A stretch of 64,000 bases of DNA from Sphingomonas sp. R647 (GCF_020177055.1 NZ_JAIQXT010000001.1:682001-746000), one strand, 5' to 3'. Positions 43,398-53,043 are shown, counted from the stretch's first letter. Made by a program: numbers and translations. Notes: generated from the letters alone by a model not told the origin.

Positions 43398-44563
43398 CAC
43401 TCCGTCTCCAGCCCTGCCTCATCGACCTGCAACCGCAAGCGCAGCATCGGCGCAAAGGTCGCGCCGAAGCGGCGGGCGTTCGCGTCGCTGCCGTCGCTCC
43501 CCCAGGCGTCGATGAAGCTGGTCACCTGAAGGTCGGGCAATACCAGCCAGCTATAGGCCTGTTTCGGCGCGGCGTCAGGGTTGGCGAACACGAGGCCCGT
43601 GCCGTTGAGCGGACGCCAGCCGCCGTCGAGGCGATCGGACACCATGCCGTAGAGGCCAGTGGGACCGGTCGGGCCATCTGGGTTGAAGACGTGCCGCTGG
43701 GTCGACCAGAAGAGATAATAGAGGCCCTGATGGAAGAGCACATGCGGCCGCTCGAGCTCGTTGTTCAGCGTATCGGCGCTGATCAGCGGCGGGCGGATGT
43801 TCCACTGCGCCAGCGTGTCGTCGCGCGCAGTCGCCCAACCGACTGCGCCGTTGAACGCCGATGCCGAACCGGCGAGCGAGGTCGCGAAGAACACATGGTG
43901 CCGCCCATCGCGCGGATCGTGGAAATAGGCCGGATCGCGGAACGCCTTGATCGTGCCGACGGCGCCGCTTCCCGCATCGCTCGCCATGTAATGCGCGGGA
44001 TCGCGAACCACGAACTCGTCCAGCCCGCGCCAGTCGGTCAGGCGATAGGCGCCATCCACCCGGGCCAGCGTTGCGTCGGCGCGGAACAGACGTTGTTCGA
44101 AGGTCGGCGTCGCCTCGCCACGCCGCCCGGTCGCGGTAAAGAACAGCGTCAGCGTGCGGCGATCGGCTGCGAGGAGCGCGGACCCGGACCATTCGCGGCT
44201 GCCCGGCGAAAATCCGTCGGGCATCGCCGGGCCGAGCGGTTGCCAGCCCGTCGCATCGCGCAGCATCAGGTGAATCCGGGCATGGCCGTGGCGCTCATCG
44301 GGATCAGGAAACCGCGGCGCACCCAGCGCCATCCATAATGTCTGTCCACCGGGCAGCGCCGAGGGCCCGCCATCGGCGTCCTGCACCGGCCAGGCGTCCC
44401 AGATGTCGAGGTCGGGCGCGATCCGCACCACATCCGCGTCGCCGATCAGCGGCGCGCGGTCGTGCCGGGTGGCGGCGAGCGCATGAAGATGATCCGCTGT
44501 CCATGACACCGCCGCACCGGCGTGCGCGGCAATCGCGATCGGCGATTGTTCGACCGCGCTCAT
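43397..44563 (-). CDS. GH68 levansucrase/invertase-type enzyme without signal peptide
   Basis: A 388-aa glycoside hydrolase family 68 protein. All three catalytic residues are visible: nucleophile Asp56 (WDAWPV), transition-state stabiliser Asp210 (FRDPAYF) and acid/base Glu271 (ELERPH); the REWSGSA motif is near residue 123. It cleaves the sucrose glycosidic bond and may also transfer fructose to make levan or fructo-oligosaccharides. No export signal is seen, as in the Zymomonas enzymes. The ATG at 44563 is used, though a TTG at 44581 is possible and neither has a good ribosome site. Two regulon operators lie upstream. It is coupled to the fructokinase gene. Confidence 0.87.
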   Translation of the reverse strand: MSAVEQSPIAIAAHAGAAVSWTADHLHALAATRHDRAPLIGDADVVRIAPDLDIWDAWPVQDADGGPSALPGGQTLWMALGAPRFPDPDERHGHARIHLMLRDATGWQPLGPAMPDGFSPGSREWSGSALLAADRRTLTLFFTATGRRGEATPTFEQRLFRADATLARVDGAYRLTDWRGLDEFVVRDPAHYMASDAGSGAVGTIKAFRDPAYFHDPRDGRHHVFFATSLAGSASAFNGAVGWATARDDTLAQWNIRPPLISADTLNNELERPHVLFHQGLYYLFWSTQRHVFNPDGPTGPTGLYGMVSDRLDGGWRPLNGTGLVFANPDAAPKQAYSWLVLPDLQVTSFIDAWGSDGSDANARRFGATFAPMLRLRLQVDEAGLETE

Positions 44564-44690
44564 CGCATCGTTCGCCCGCAATGATCTGGAGCATCACCGG
44601 CAGAGCCAATCAGGCCGATCATCTCAATTTGCCGGTTCAATTCCATCCTCCCTTGTCCTGCGACATCCCTATCGCGGAGCGTCCGTATCC

Positions 44691-44702
44691 ACAATCGATT
44701 GC
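44691..44702. promoter_or_regulatory. GCAATCGATTGC-type operator, site 2
   Basis: ACAATCGATTGC matches the consensus at 11 of 12 positions. It lies 128 bp upstream of the GH68 start on the minus-strand side of a divergent promoter region and is centred 43 bp from site 3, about four helical turns. Confidence 0.6.
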
Positions 44703-44733
44703 ACCAGATCCTTGCCGCGTTTTGCGTGATTTC

Positions 44734-44745
44734 GCAATCGATTGT
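44734..44745. promoter_or_regulatory. GCAATCGATTGC-type operator, site 3
   Basis: GCAATCGATTGT, 11 of 12 matches, lies 84 bp upstream of the Tat-exported hydrolase. With site 2 it could allow one looped repressor complex to control both divergent genes. Confidence 0.6.
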
Positions 44746-44828
44746 GAATCATGCTTGCAACGCGCTCGCCGAACCGCTTGTATCCGCGCTACCGGGATCA
44801 GCGACAATTGCCCGGACAAGGAGGATGG

Positions 44829-45815
44829 ATGCACGCGAAGCAGGGGCCGATCGGACGGCGCGGATTTCTGGCCGGGGCCGCAGGGCTGGCGACGCTGAGT
44901 GCAGGCGCGACCATGGCCGGTGCTACGCAATTCCCCAAGCTCCCGCCGATGCCACGCGCGTGGATCGATGCCGAACAAATCCCGCTCTGGCCGAACGGCA
45001 CGCCCGCTGGCGGCTATACCGCGCGTGACGTGCCCGCCGACTGGCCCGACATCATGGTCCGCAACATCGAGAAGCCGATGCTGCGCGTGTTTCGCCCGGA
45101 AAAATCGAATGGCCGCGCGTTGCTGTCGATCGCCGGCGGTGCCTACACCTTCGTCTCGATCCTCAACGAAGGCGTTGATGTCGCCCGCGCGATGACCGCG
45201 CGCGGATACACGGTGTTCGTCCTCACCTACCGCCTGCCCGACGAAGGCTGGGCCAACCGCGAAGACGTGGCATTGCAGGATGCCCAGCGCGCGATTCGCG
45301 TGATCCGCGCCAATGCCAGCCGCTTCGGCTATGATCCGGCCAAGGTCGCGGCGGTCGGCTTCTCGGCGGGCGGACATCTTGGCGCGACGCTCGCGACCGG
45401 CTTTGCCGAGCAGGCCTATGCACCGCGCGATGCCACCGATGCGCTCGATGCCCGGCCCGCAGCGATAGCGCTGATCTACCCCGTCATCAGCGTCACCGCG
45501 CCGGTGACGCATGGTGAGTCCGCGATGCGGTTGCTCGGCAACGCACCCACCGCCGAGTTGATCGCGAAGCGCTCCCCGGCGCTGCATGTCACCGCACAAA
45601 CGCCGCCCGTGTTTCTCGTCCACGCACTCGACGACAAGGCGGTGCCGGCCGAGAACAGCATGATCATGCTGCGGGCGCTTCAGGCCGCGAACCGCCCGGT
45701 CGAGCTGCATCTGTTCGAGGCGGGCAATCATGGCTTCGGCGTTGGGCGTCCCGAGACCCCGGCGGGGCAATGGCCCGCTTTGTTCGCCGCCTGGCTCGAC
45801 CGGCATATGGCCTAA
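44829..45815 (+). CDS. Tat-exported alpha/beta hydrolase (BD-FAE/acetyl esterase type)
   Basis: A 328-aa esterase with a twin-arginine signal (RRGFLAGAAG at about residues 10-19), so it is exported folded. The enzyme part has the oxyanion motif IAGGAYTFVS, nucleophile elbow GFSAGGHLGATLA near residue 190 and NHGFGVG with the catalytic His near 300. Related enzymes remove acetyl or hydroxycinnamoyl groups from carbohydrates. ATG 44829 has AAGGAGG just upstream. It is divergent from the GH68-fructokinase pair with two operators in the shared gap, so it probably deacylates the sugar before GH68 acts; that order is inference. Confidence 0.82.
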   Translation: MHAKQGPIGRRGFLAGAAGLATLSAGATMAGATQFPKLPPMPRAWIDAEQIPLWPNGTPAGGYTARDVPADWPDIMVRNIEKPMLRVFRPEKSNGRALLSIAGGAYTFVSILNEGVDVARAMTARGYTVFVLTYRLPDEGWANREDVALQDAQRAIRVIRANASRFGYDPAKVAAVGFSAGGHLGATLATGFAEQAYAPRDATDALDARPAAIALIYPVISVTAPVTHGESAMRLLGNAPTAELIAKRSPALHVTAQTPPVFLVHALDDKAVPAENSMIMLRALQAANRPVELHLFEAGNHGFGVGRPETPAGQWPALFAAWLDRHMA

Positions 45816-47041
45816 ACGCGGTAGTCGTCGGCGTCGCGCTGGGCGAGCAGTGCGGCGAACGGCGCACGCGACTTGTTCCAGCCGCACAGTAACGTCAGCA
45901 AGGTCGCAAACACCGCGCCGAGCAGGATCGCATAGCGGCTGTCCGCCAGCCATTCGCCCAGCGCGCCCATCGCCAGCGGCGCCAGCACCGCGCTGACGCA
46001 GGTGAAGAACAGCAGCAGCCCGGCGATCGACCCGTGCCGCCCCTTGTCATAACAGCTGATGCCGGTCGAATTGATCGTCGGATACAGCACCGACATGAAC
46101 AGGCCGGTGGCAGGCAGCGCGAAGATCGCGACCTCCCGCCCGCCGATCACCGCGACCCAGAACAAAGCCGCCATCGCCGCGCTGCACACGAAGATCACGC
46201 TCGCCCAGTCAAACCGCGACAACAGCCACACGCCCAGGAACCGCCCCGCCGCGCGCAGCACGAAGAAGATCGACACGACATAGGCCGCCAGCCACAGCCA
46301 CGACCCCGAATAGTCGGCAAGATAGGTCGGTGCCCAGACATAGATCGCCGCCTCTGCCCCGACATAGAGCATCAGCGCGGTGCCGAAGAAGCGCGCGGGT
46401 GGATCGCCAGCCATGCGGATCGCTTCGCTCGCGCGCACCGGCTCGGTCCGCGTGACGATCGGGCGGGGAAAGCGCGCAACCGCCGAACCCAGCACGAGCA
46501 GCGCGCACAGCATCGCGGCAATGATGTACACCCATTTCCAGCTCGAACCGTTGAGCAGCATATAGGCAACGACGCCCGGCCCAATGATCGCGCCGACGCC
46601 GAAAAACCCCTCGATCAGGTTCATCGTGCGCGCATGCTCGCCGGTCGAGCGCGACAGGTCGCCGATCAGCGCCAACGCGCCCGACTTGAAGATGCCGATG
46701 CCGATGCCGGAGATGAACAACAGGCTGGTGAAGAACAGAAAGCTATGCCCTGCGGCGAACAACGCCGAGCTGACCCCGAACAGGACCAGGCCGATCAGGA
46801 TCGTCGCCTTGCGCCCGATCCGGTCGGCCAGGAAGCCGAGCGCGATCGCGGAGATGCCGATCCCCGCCATCGTGGCGTATTGGAAGGATCCGCCGGCGGT
46901 CAGGCCGAGCTGAAACTCGCGGATGACTTCGGGAATGACCGTGCCGACCGAGTCGGTGGTCATCGCGAACATCGCGAACATCAGGAACACCAGTGCCTTG
47001 AGCAGCGTCGCCGCGCCGTCCCGTCCCGCCTGATCGTTCAT
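45812..47041 (-). CDS. MFS transporter
   Basis: A 409-aa major facilitator with 12 predicted membrane segments and the cytoplasmic motif GFLADRIGRKATIL after segment 2. GIGIGIFKSGALALIGDLS (segment 4) and VGAIIGPGVVAY (segment 5) are also typical. Probably an inner-membrane sugar or sugar-ester importer serving the same pathway as the TonB receptor encoded upstream. ATG 47041 is preferred to 47053 because GGAGAG is then well spaced. A hairpin separates it from the receptor gene, and no operator lies in that gap, so expression by read-through is likely. It overlaps the hydrolase stop by 4 bp. Confidence 0.83.
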   Translation of the reverse strand: MNDQAGRDGAATLLKALVFLMFAMFAMTTDSVGTVIPEVIREFQLGLTAGGSFQYATMAGIGISAIALGFLADRIGRKATILIGLVLFGVSSALFAAGHSFLFFTSLLFISGIGIGIFKSGALALIGDLSRSTGEHARTMNLIEGFFGVGAIIGPGVVAYMLLNGSSWKWVYIIAAMLCALLVLGSAVARFPRPIVTRTEPVRASEAIRMAGDPPARFFGTALMLYVGAEAAIYVWAPTYLADYSGSWLWLAAYVVSIFFVLRAAGRFLGVWLLSRFDWASVIFVCSAAMAALFWVAVIGGREVAIFALPATGLFMSVLYPTINSTGISCYDKGRHGSIAGLLLFFTCVSAVLAPLAMGALGEWLADSRYAILLGAVFATLLTLLCGWNKSRAPFAALLAQRDADDYRV

Positions 47042-47079
47042 CCCGCTCTCCAATCCATCAGTTTACCGGCTGCAAGAAC

Positions 47080-47116
47080 GGAAAGGGCGGGAGGCGCATG
47101 GCCCCCCGCCCTTCCC
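47080..47116. terminator. GC-rich hairpin between receptor and MFS genes
   Basis: GGAAAGGGCGGG and CCCGCCCTTCC form a strong stem in the 91-bp gap. Placed after the receptor gene on the minus strand, it would partly end or attenuate the transcript before the MFS gene. Confidence 0.45.
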
Positions 47117-47132
47117 GCAGTTCCGCTTGCGG

Positions 47133-49244
47133 TCAGGGCGTGACCCGGAAGCGAAGGCCGATCGTGCGCGGGGTCGGCCCCGATCCCGACAACGGGCCGG
47201 TGGTGCCGACAAAGGTCGGTCCACGCTCGTCGGTCAGGTTGTTGCCGATCAGCGCCAGCTCGTAATCGCCGTACCGGACGCCCAGCGTCAGAGCCATCAC
47301 GTTATAGGATGGCGCCAGGATACCATTGCCCTGCAAGCGGTCGCCGCTGTGGCTGAGCGACAAATTGCCGAACATGTTCACCCCATCCGCGATCTCGCCA
47401 TTGTAGCCCATGTCGACGCGGAAGTTGTTCGACAGCGTGTTGGTCAGGCGCGCGCCGGGCCGCAACAGCGGCTGAGCCGCCGCGACGATCGGATTGACGC
47501 GGGTATATTTGCTGTCGTTGAAATTGCCGACAAAGCCGAGGTCGAAGCCCTTGAGCGGCGTCTTCCAGCGCAGCTCCAGGTCAACGCCCTTGGTCTTCGC
47601 ATCGCCGAAATTGGCAAAGCCATTGACGTCCTGGATCGACCCGGTGACCGAGGTTTGCAGGTTGGTGTATTCGAGCTGATAGAGGTTGAGGCCGATATTC
47701 ACCGACCGGTCGGCGCTGCGCCATTTCAGGCCGAATTCGTAGTTGGTCGAGGATTCCGGCTCAAGCACAACCCCCGTCGGCACGCCCGCCCCGTCCACCG
47801 ACTGAACCTGCACCCGCGACTGGACGATGCCCGGACGGAAACCGGTCGATGCCGAGATGAACATCGTCAGATCGTCGGTCGGCAGATAGGACAGATTGGC
47901 CCGCCAGGTGGTCACATCCTTCGTGGTCGGAAGCGTTTCGGTCGCGTCTGCGAACGCGCGGTCGTCATGATATTGACGCAGCCCGACCAACGGCACCAGC
48001 TTGCCATCGAACAGTTCGTAGCTGACCTCGCCGAAGACGGCGTAATTCTCGGTCAGCGTATCGTTGTCGGCGTTGATGACCACGACCGGCAGCGTCAGTG
48101 TATTTTCCTGCGGCCCGGACCCGTTCTGGTAGGACGCACCGACGACCCATTTGAACGGCCCGCTGCCGTTCGAATTCACCCGCAATTCCTGCGAAAACAT
48201 GCTCGGCAGGAACTGGCTGGAGAAGGAGCCGGAGGGCGAGAGCGGGATGTTGATCCCGAACACGCCGTCGAGCTGGCTGGTCGCGCTGGTGATCGTGAAG
48301 GCGTCGAAATCGACCGTCGCGGTCAGGCTGTACAGCGTGAAATCGCCGTTCGAGAAGCCCTCCTGCCCCGCCGTATTCTGGAAATAGGGCGGGTTGACCG
48401 ATGCAGTGAAGCCGGTGAAGCCCTGACGCGGGCGGAACTTCCAATATTGCGCGCGGATGTTGACGTTGTCCGCCGGGCGGAACAGCGCGACGACGCGGAT
48501 GTCGTCATTCTTCGCGACATTGACGCCGGTTTCGTCGGGCGTCCCGTCGAACGGGCCATAATAGGCATCGGCCCAGCCGGCATCGCGCGAGAAGCCGCCG
48601 CTAACGCGCACCGCCAGCATGTCCTTGATGATCGGTACCGACAATGCGCCGGCCACGCCATAGTTCAGGCCGTCGGCGCCGCGCGTCTGCGACGCTTCCG
48701 CCTCGAACGCATAGTCGAAATCCTTGAGGTTCGGATCGCGCGTGCGGAAGATGAACACGCCGCCCGACGACCCCTGGCCGTACAACGTACCCTGCGGCCC
48801 GCGCAGCACTTCGACCCGATCGATGTCGAGGAAGCGCACCGGCGGGGCGATGCCGAAATTGGTGACGATGAACGGTGCGTCATCGAGATAATAGCCGATC
48901 GGCGAGTCGCCATTCTGCGTCACGCTGCCGCGCAGATTGTAGAAGCGCGATCCGTTGGACTGGCGGAACCCCTCGAACGCGCCCGGCACGCTCGATACCA
49001 GGTCGCCGATGGTGCTGATGTTGCGCTCCTTCAGCTCCTCGCCGTCGAATGCCTGAATGGCGAGCGCCACTTCCTGAAGTGCCTGCGCCCCGCCCTTCTG
49101 CGCGGTGACGACGACTTCTTCGGTGCTGGACGCGGCGGGCCGCTCAGCCTCCTGCCCGGCCGCCTCGCTCTGCGCAAAGGCTGGTGCCGATCCCAGAACG
49201 CTTGCGACCGCGATGGACGCAACTGTCGTGCAAAAACGCTTCAT
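47133..49244 (-). CDS. TonB-dependent outer-membrane receptor
   Basis: A 703-aa receptor. The signal peptide ends PAFAQS; the TonB box/plug region holds STEEVVVTAQK, DSPIGYYLDDAPF and DRVEVLRGPQGTLYGQGSSGGVF; a barrel follows with a final GLRFRVTP. The RGPQGTLYG form of the plug is common in sphingomonad receptors for sugars and aromatic or terpenoid ligands. ATG 49244 follows GGGGAGAGG; a longer frame to 49304 lacks support. Two GCAATCGATTGC-type sites lie upstream, placing it in the LacI regulon, where it probably imports the inducing carbohydrate. Confidence 0.88.
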   Translation of the reverse strand: MKRFCTTVASIAVASVLGSAPAFAQSEAAGQEAERPAASSTEEVVVTAQKGGAQALQEVALAIQAFDGEELKERNISTIGDLVSSVPGAFEGFRQSNGSRFYNLRGSVTQNGDSPIGYYLDDAPFIVTNFGIAPPVRFLDIDRVEVLRGPQGTLYGQGSSGGVFIFRTRDPNLKDFDYAFEAEASQTRGADGLNYGVAGALSVPIIKDMLAVRVSGGFSRDAGWADAYYGPFDGTPDETGVNVAKNDDIRVVALFRPADNVNIRAQYWKFRPRQGFTGFTASVNPPYFQNTAGQEGFSNGDFTLYSLTATVDFDAFTITSATSQLDGVFGINIPLSPSGSFSSQFLPSMFSQELRVNSNGSGPFKWVVGASYQNGSGPQENTLTLPVVVINADNDTLTENYAVFGEVSYELFDGKLVPLVGLRQYHDDRAFADATETLPTTKDVTTWRANLSYLPTDDLTMFISASTGFRPGIVQSRVQVQSVDGAGVPTGVVLEPESSTNYEFGLKWRSADRSVNIGLNLYQLEYTNLQTSVTGSIQDVNGFANFGDAKTKGVDLELRWKTPLKGFDLGFVGNFNDSKYTRVNPIVAAAQPLLRPGARLTNTLSNNFRVDMGYNGEIADGVNMFGNLSLSHSGDRLQGNGILAPSYNVMALTLGVRYGDYELALIGNNLTDERGPTFVGTTGPLSGSGPTPRTIGLRFRVTP

Positions 49245-49266
49245 CTTCCTCTCCCCGGTTATTTTT

Positions 49267-49278
49267 TCAATCGATTGC
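49267..49278. promoter_or_regulatory. GCAATCGATTGC-type operator, site 4
   Basis: TCAATCGATTGC, 11 of 12 matches, lies 23 bp before the receptor start on the minus strand. There it would cover the transcription start or leader. Confidence 0.62.
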
Positions 49279-49358
49279 ATAAATCTGCGTACGGATATCG
49301 TCAAGGCAATGCGGCGGGTTCATATCGGGACCAGAGCCCTAAATATTGGACGGATTAT

Positions 49359-49370
49359 GCAATCGTTTGC
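49359..49370. promoter_or_regulatory. GCAATCGATTGC-type operator, site 5
   Basis: GCAATCGTTTGC, 11 of 12 matches, is centred 92 bp upstream of site 4 in the same receptor promoter region. This suggests paired sites bridged by looping. Confidence 0.55.
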
Positions 49371-49407
49371 TGCGCAAACCATCCGGTCACCGCCACACCC
49401 CTTCCGG

Positions 49408-50487
49408 CTATTTTGCCGGACGGGAAAAGGCGCGGCGCAGCGCCTCGATCTTCGCGCGCGTGAACTGCTTTGCCTGGGGCGAGTCCGCCGATAACTGGTC
49501 AAAGCCGTGATAGGCGCCCGGAATTACCTGCAACTCCGTCGGCACCCCGGCCTCGTTCAGCCGCCGGGCATAATCGATATCCTCGCTGACGAAGAGATCG
49601 ACGCCACCGACCTGAATGAATGCGGGCGGCAGCCCCGCGAGGTTCGGCGTGCGCGCAGGCACGGCGCGCGCGGGCACCTTGTCCGTCCCCGGCTGCTGGC
49701 CAAGAAACGCCTTCCAGCCATATTGGTTTTCGGACCCGCTCCACCCGACCGTGGCGATATGCGCAGGCAGCTTCACCGCGCCGCCGGTGCGGTCGTCGAG
49801 CATCGGATAGACCAACGCCTGGAACGCGATCGGGATTTCCTTGCGGTCACGCGCGGTGATCGCGAGCAACGCAGCATGGCCTCCACCCGCGCTCTCCCCG
49901 GTCACCGCGATGCGGCTGCGGTCGAGGCCCAGTTCGGCGGCGCTCTGGTACATCCAGCGCAGCCCGGCGTAATTATCCTCGATCGACCCTTCGAACGTGG
50001 TTTCGGGGGCCAGGCGATATTCGACGCTGACGATGACCGCGTCCAGCTCGCGCGCCATGTCCTGCAGGCGCCGCACATCGGTCGCGGCGGTGCCGATAAT
50101 ATAGCCGCCGCCATGGGTGTGGAGGATGCCGGGACGGCTGGTCCCCGCCTTGGCGTTGATCACGAACAGCTTGACCTGCGGCGCGCCAGTCGGGCCGGGG
50201 ATCATCTTCTCTTCGACCGGAATGTCGGCATGGCGCGGGGGCACCGGCGGCCCGCCGCCGCGCTTGCGCGACGCGAGCACCATCGCTTCGTCGATCGTCC
50301 CCATCATCTTGGAAAAGCCGAGCGCCATGCGCGCGCCGGCACGCAGTTCCGGCGCGATCGGCGCCAGCTTCGCTTCATCCTCGGCGGTGAGCTGGACCGG
50401 CGGCGGCGCCTGCTGCGCGAACGCGGCGGGGGCACAGGCGATGGTGAGCAACGCGGCTCCGCAATAGGCCGAAATCCTTGCGCGCAT
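49408..50487 (-). CDS. Exported HSL-family (family IV) esterase
   Basis: A 359-aa esterase of the hormone-sensitive-lipase group: signal peptide ending AFAQQ, oxyanion motif HTHGGGYIIG near residue 122, nucleophile elbow GESAGGGHAAL near 205, and conserved VYPMLDDRTG. The late Asp and His are in GGVDLFVSEDIDYA and AYHGFD. Such enzymes prefer short-chain acyl or aromatic esters. ATG 50487 follows GGGAGAG; the GTG 3 bp earlier is also possible. An operator lies 64 bp upstream. With the BD-FAE type and SGNH enzymes it is one of three structurally unrelated esterases in the same regulon. Confidence 0.87.
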   Translation of the reverse strand: MRARISAYCGAALLTIACAPAAFAQQAPPPVQLTAEDEAKLAPIAPELRAGARMALGFSKMMGTIDEAMVLASRKRGGGPPVPPRHADIPVEEKMIPGPTGAPQVKLFVINAKAGTSRPGILHTHGGGYIIGTAATDVRRLQDMARELDAVIVSVEYRLAPETTFEGSIEDNYAGLRWMYQSAAELGLDRSRIAVTGESAGGGHAALLAITARDRKEIPIAFQALVYPMLDDRTGGAVKLPAHIATVGWSGSENQYGWKAFLGQQPGTDKVPARAVPARTPNLAGLPPAFIQVGGVDLFVSEDIDYARRLNEAGVPTELQVIPGAYHGFDQLSADSPQAKQFTRAKIEALRRAFSRPAK

Positions 50488-50550
50488 CACACTCTCCCAA
50501 CCGGCTATCGTTCGCTTCGGACTCAGGTCCGTTATGGCGACATCCTATTA

Positions 50551-50562
50551 GCAATCGATTGC
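50551..50562. promoter_or_regulatory. GCAATCGATTGC operator, site 6 (HSL esterase)
   Basis: Perfect palindrome 64 bp upstream of the HSL esterase start, in the 119-bp gap after the LacI gene. Confidence 0.65.
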
Positions 50563-50606
50563 AAGTCAACTCCACCAAAGTCGTAGATGGCCAACGTGCA
50601 GCGCCG

Positions 50607-51611
50607 CTAGCTGGACTCGCGAACGATCAGTTCGGGGTTGAGGATGGTCGATCCGGTCGCGTCGCCGGCGATCCGCTTCATCAGGCTGTCGACAAGATGC
50701 GCGGCCCCTGCCGCCAGATTCTGACGCACCGTCGAGAGCGGTGGCGCACTGGTCCGGGCGAGATACAGATCGTCATAGCCGACAACCCGCACATCCCCCG
50801 GCACCGACAGGCCGCGCGTCGCCAGCACCTGAATCGCGGTCAGCGCGATCAGGTCGGACGCGGCGAAGATACCGTCGGGCAGAATGTCGGACTGGTCGAG
50901 AAACGCGTCGATATCCGACCCGCTCACTTCCGAATCGAAATGGGTCGTCGCATCGACCAGCCTGATCCCATCCTGTGCAGCGATTGCGGCCTTGGCCCCT
51001 TCGAGGCGCAGCGACGGCTCGATCGCCTGAGTGTTGCCGAGGAACGCGATCTTGCGGCATCCGCGATCGATCAGATGCTGGGTGGCAAGCCGCCCACCTA
51101 GGAAATTGTCGGTACCGACCGAACAATGGATCTGCCCCTGAACGAACCCGCCCCATGCGACCAGCGGCAGATAATCGGCCGCGATCCGGTCGAGCACCTG
51201 TGACTGGTCCGACTGACCGACGATGATGAAGCCATCGACGCGGTCGGCATCGATCAGGCGCGACAGCCAATTGTCCTGATTGGGAATGACGCGCGACAGC
51301 ATCAGGTCGAACCCGCGCTCGCTTAGTTCGTCGGCGAGATAGCCGATCAGCGTCATGAAGAACGGGTCGGACAGATGCTGGCCGCGATCATGGCCGAGCG
51401 GCACGACCACGCCGATCGCGCCGCGCTGCTTGGTGCGCAGATTGCGGGCGAGCGCACTGGGGCGGAAGTCGTGTTTCTCGGCGAGCTTGCGGATGCGTTC
51501 GGAGGTCTTGGAATTGACCATCGTCTTGCCCGCCAGAGCGCGTGACACGGTCGCCGCCGATACGCCCGCAAGTTCGGCAAGGTCGTAGATGGTCTTGATC
51601 TTGCGCGTCAA
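50607..51611 (-). CDS. LacI-family regulator of the 41-53 kb locus
   Basis: A 334-aa LacI-type repressor: HTH and hinge at residues 6-60 (IYDLAELAGVSAATVSRALAGKTMV, RPSALARNLRTKQ) and a sugar-binding-type effector domain with the VDGFIIVGQ and CSVGTDNFLGGRLATQHL segments. It starts with TTG (51611), supported by GGGGGAGG 6 bp upstream and by the position of the HTH. All seven GCAATCGATTGC-type sites in the window lie within 10 kb of it and none elsewhere, so it is the natural candidate to bind them. The central CG of that palindrome fits LacI-family operators. No site was seen at its own promoter, so it does not look autoregulated. Confidence 0.87.
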   Translation of the reverse strand: MTRKIKTIYDLAELAGVSAATVSRALAGKTMVNSKTSERIRKLAEKHDFRPSALARNLRTKQRGAIGVVVPLGHDRGQHLSDPFFMTLIGYLADELSERGFDLMLSRVIPNQDNWLSRLIDADRVDGFIIVGQSDQSQVLDRIAADYLPLVAWGGFVQGQIHCSVGTDNFLGGRLATQHLIDRGCRKIAFLGNTQAIEPSLRLEGAKAAIAAQDGIRLVDATTHFDSEVSGSDIDAFLDQSDILPDGIFAASDLIALTAIQVLATRGLSVPGDVRVVGYDDLYLARTSAPPLSTVRQNLAAGAAHLVDSLMKRIAGDATGSTILNPELIVRESS

Positions 51612-51689
51612 ATTCGGCCTCCCCCTAACGCATCCACGGGGATAGGGTCGCGAGGCCCCCTTTGCAACAAGCCCGTCCCCGGTTGCAAA

Positions 51690-52991
51690 CTAGTCGCGCA
51701 GGAACCGCGCAATATCGATCGCCTCCGCCATCGCGGCATTGCCCGGATCGTTCGGGTGGACATGATCGCCGGGATTGAAGGGCGGGTTGAGCCGCGTGGG
51801 GCGGGCCGGATCGCGCAGCGCCGCGTCGAAATCGACCACAGCATCGAACCTGCCGCTGGTGCGGATCCAGCGATTAACCGCCTGGCGCAGTGCCTCGGTC
51901 TTCTCGCTGTACAGCCACGTCCCCTCGGTCGGCGCGATCGTCGCACCCATCACCTTGATCCCGTGCAGATGCGCGCGATCAATGAACTGCACATAGGCGG
52001 CGATCAGATCCTCCGCCGTCACTGCCTCGCTCGCCGGGATGCCCGGGATCGCGGCGAAATTGATGTCGTTGATCCCTTCGAGCAGGATCACCCAGCGCAC
52101 GCCGGGCCGCGCCAGCACATCGCGGTCAAACCGCGCGAGTGCGGATAACCCCGCGCCGTCGCGCCGCACGCGATTGCCCGAAATGCCCATGTTCACGACC
52201 GACAGATGCCGGGTGCCCGCATACCTCTGCAGGCGATCGGCGAGCAGGTCGGGCCAGGCGCGCCCCGTATCCGGGGTTGTCCCATAGCCATCGGTGATCG
52301 AATCGCCGAACGCGACGATCGTCCCGGCCCTGGCCTCCGCCTGCACGGAAACTCCGCTCAGCCAGAAATAGGATCGGTTGGTCTCGGCCCCGGTCAAGTC
52401 CGCGTCGCCGGTGCGGTCGCCCTTCGCGATATAGGTGGTGCGCAGGCCCAGCGGGTGGAGCGTGTTGACCGCCGTGTCGTCGGGCAAATGGATCGACACC
52501 GCCAGCAACTCGAATGCCGCGACGTCGAGCGCGACCGGATCGCTGATCGCAACCGCGCCGGGCTGGATCGTGACTGACCCCTGCCCTGAAAAGCTGAGCG
52601 CGCGTGCTGTGCCGGCGAAGATCGCGGAGTCGCCCGCGCTCTTTGCGATCCCCGCGCGCCCGATCCGCACCGGCTCACCGCCCGATGCGTTGGAAAACTG
52701 GATCCGCAGCATGCTGCCCCCAATCGTCGGGCGCACGATCATCCGGACCGTCTGGTCGCTCAACCGCTCGGGCGTCGGGAGGATCGGCGACGGGCCAGAA
52801 GGCGGCGGCGGCGCGGGGCGCGTCTCGCCCGCAGGACGCGGCGGCATGCGGGGCGGCGGCATCGGCGCGAGCTGTTGCGCGGTGCCCCAGGCGCTGATCC
52901 AGCGATCCTTTGCCTGTGCAGGCGATCCGAGCGCGAGCGCCACCACGCCAAACAGCAATGCGGCATTCCTGATCCGCGATCCGATCATCAT
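51690..52991 (-). CDS. Exported SGNH/GDSL esterase with N-terminal beta domain
   Basis: A 433-aa secreted hydrolase. The signal peptide ends PAQAK, a proline-rich stretch (about 44-72) precedes a beta-sandwich-like region (RIQFSNASGGEPV), and the SGNH core follows: FGDSITDGYG with the catalytic Ser, the Gly block MGISGNR, the Asn block LEGINDI, and the HPNDPG block with Asp/His. This layout is seen in carbohydrate esterases that deacetylate or deacylate oligosaccharides. Two ATGs at 52991/52988 follow GGAGGGG. A perfect operator lies about 55 bp upstream, placing it in the LacI regulon. It lies 78 bp downstream of the LacI start, on the same strand. Confidence 0.86.
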   Translation of the reverse strand: MMIGSRIRNAALLFGVVALALGSPAQAKDRWISAWGTAQQLAPMPPPRMPPRPAGETRPAPPPPSGPSPILPTPERLSDQTVRMIVRPTIGGSMLRIQFSNASGGEPVRIGRAGIAKSAGDSAIFAGTARALSFSGQGSVTIQPGAVAISDPVALDVAAFELLAVSIHLPDDTAVNTLHPLGLRTTYIAKGDRTGDADLTGAETNRSYFWLSGVSVQAEARAGTIVAFGDSITDGYGTTPDTGRAWPDLLADRLQRYAGTRHLSVVNMGISGNRVRRDGAGLSALARFDRDVLARPGVRWVILLEGINDINFAAIPGIPASEAVTAEDLIAAYVQFIDRAHLHGIKVMGATIAPTEGTWLYSEKTEALRQAVNRWIRTSGRFDAVVDFDAALRDPARPTRLNPPFNPGDHVHPNDPGNAAMAEAIDIARFLRD

Positions 52992-53043
52992 TGCGCCCCT
53001 CCACCTATGTCATTCGACGTTCGCAACGGCAGCATGAAGCACT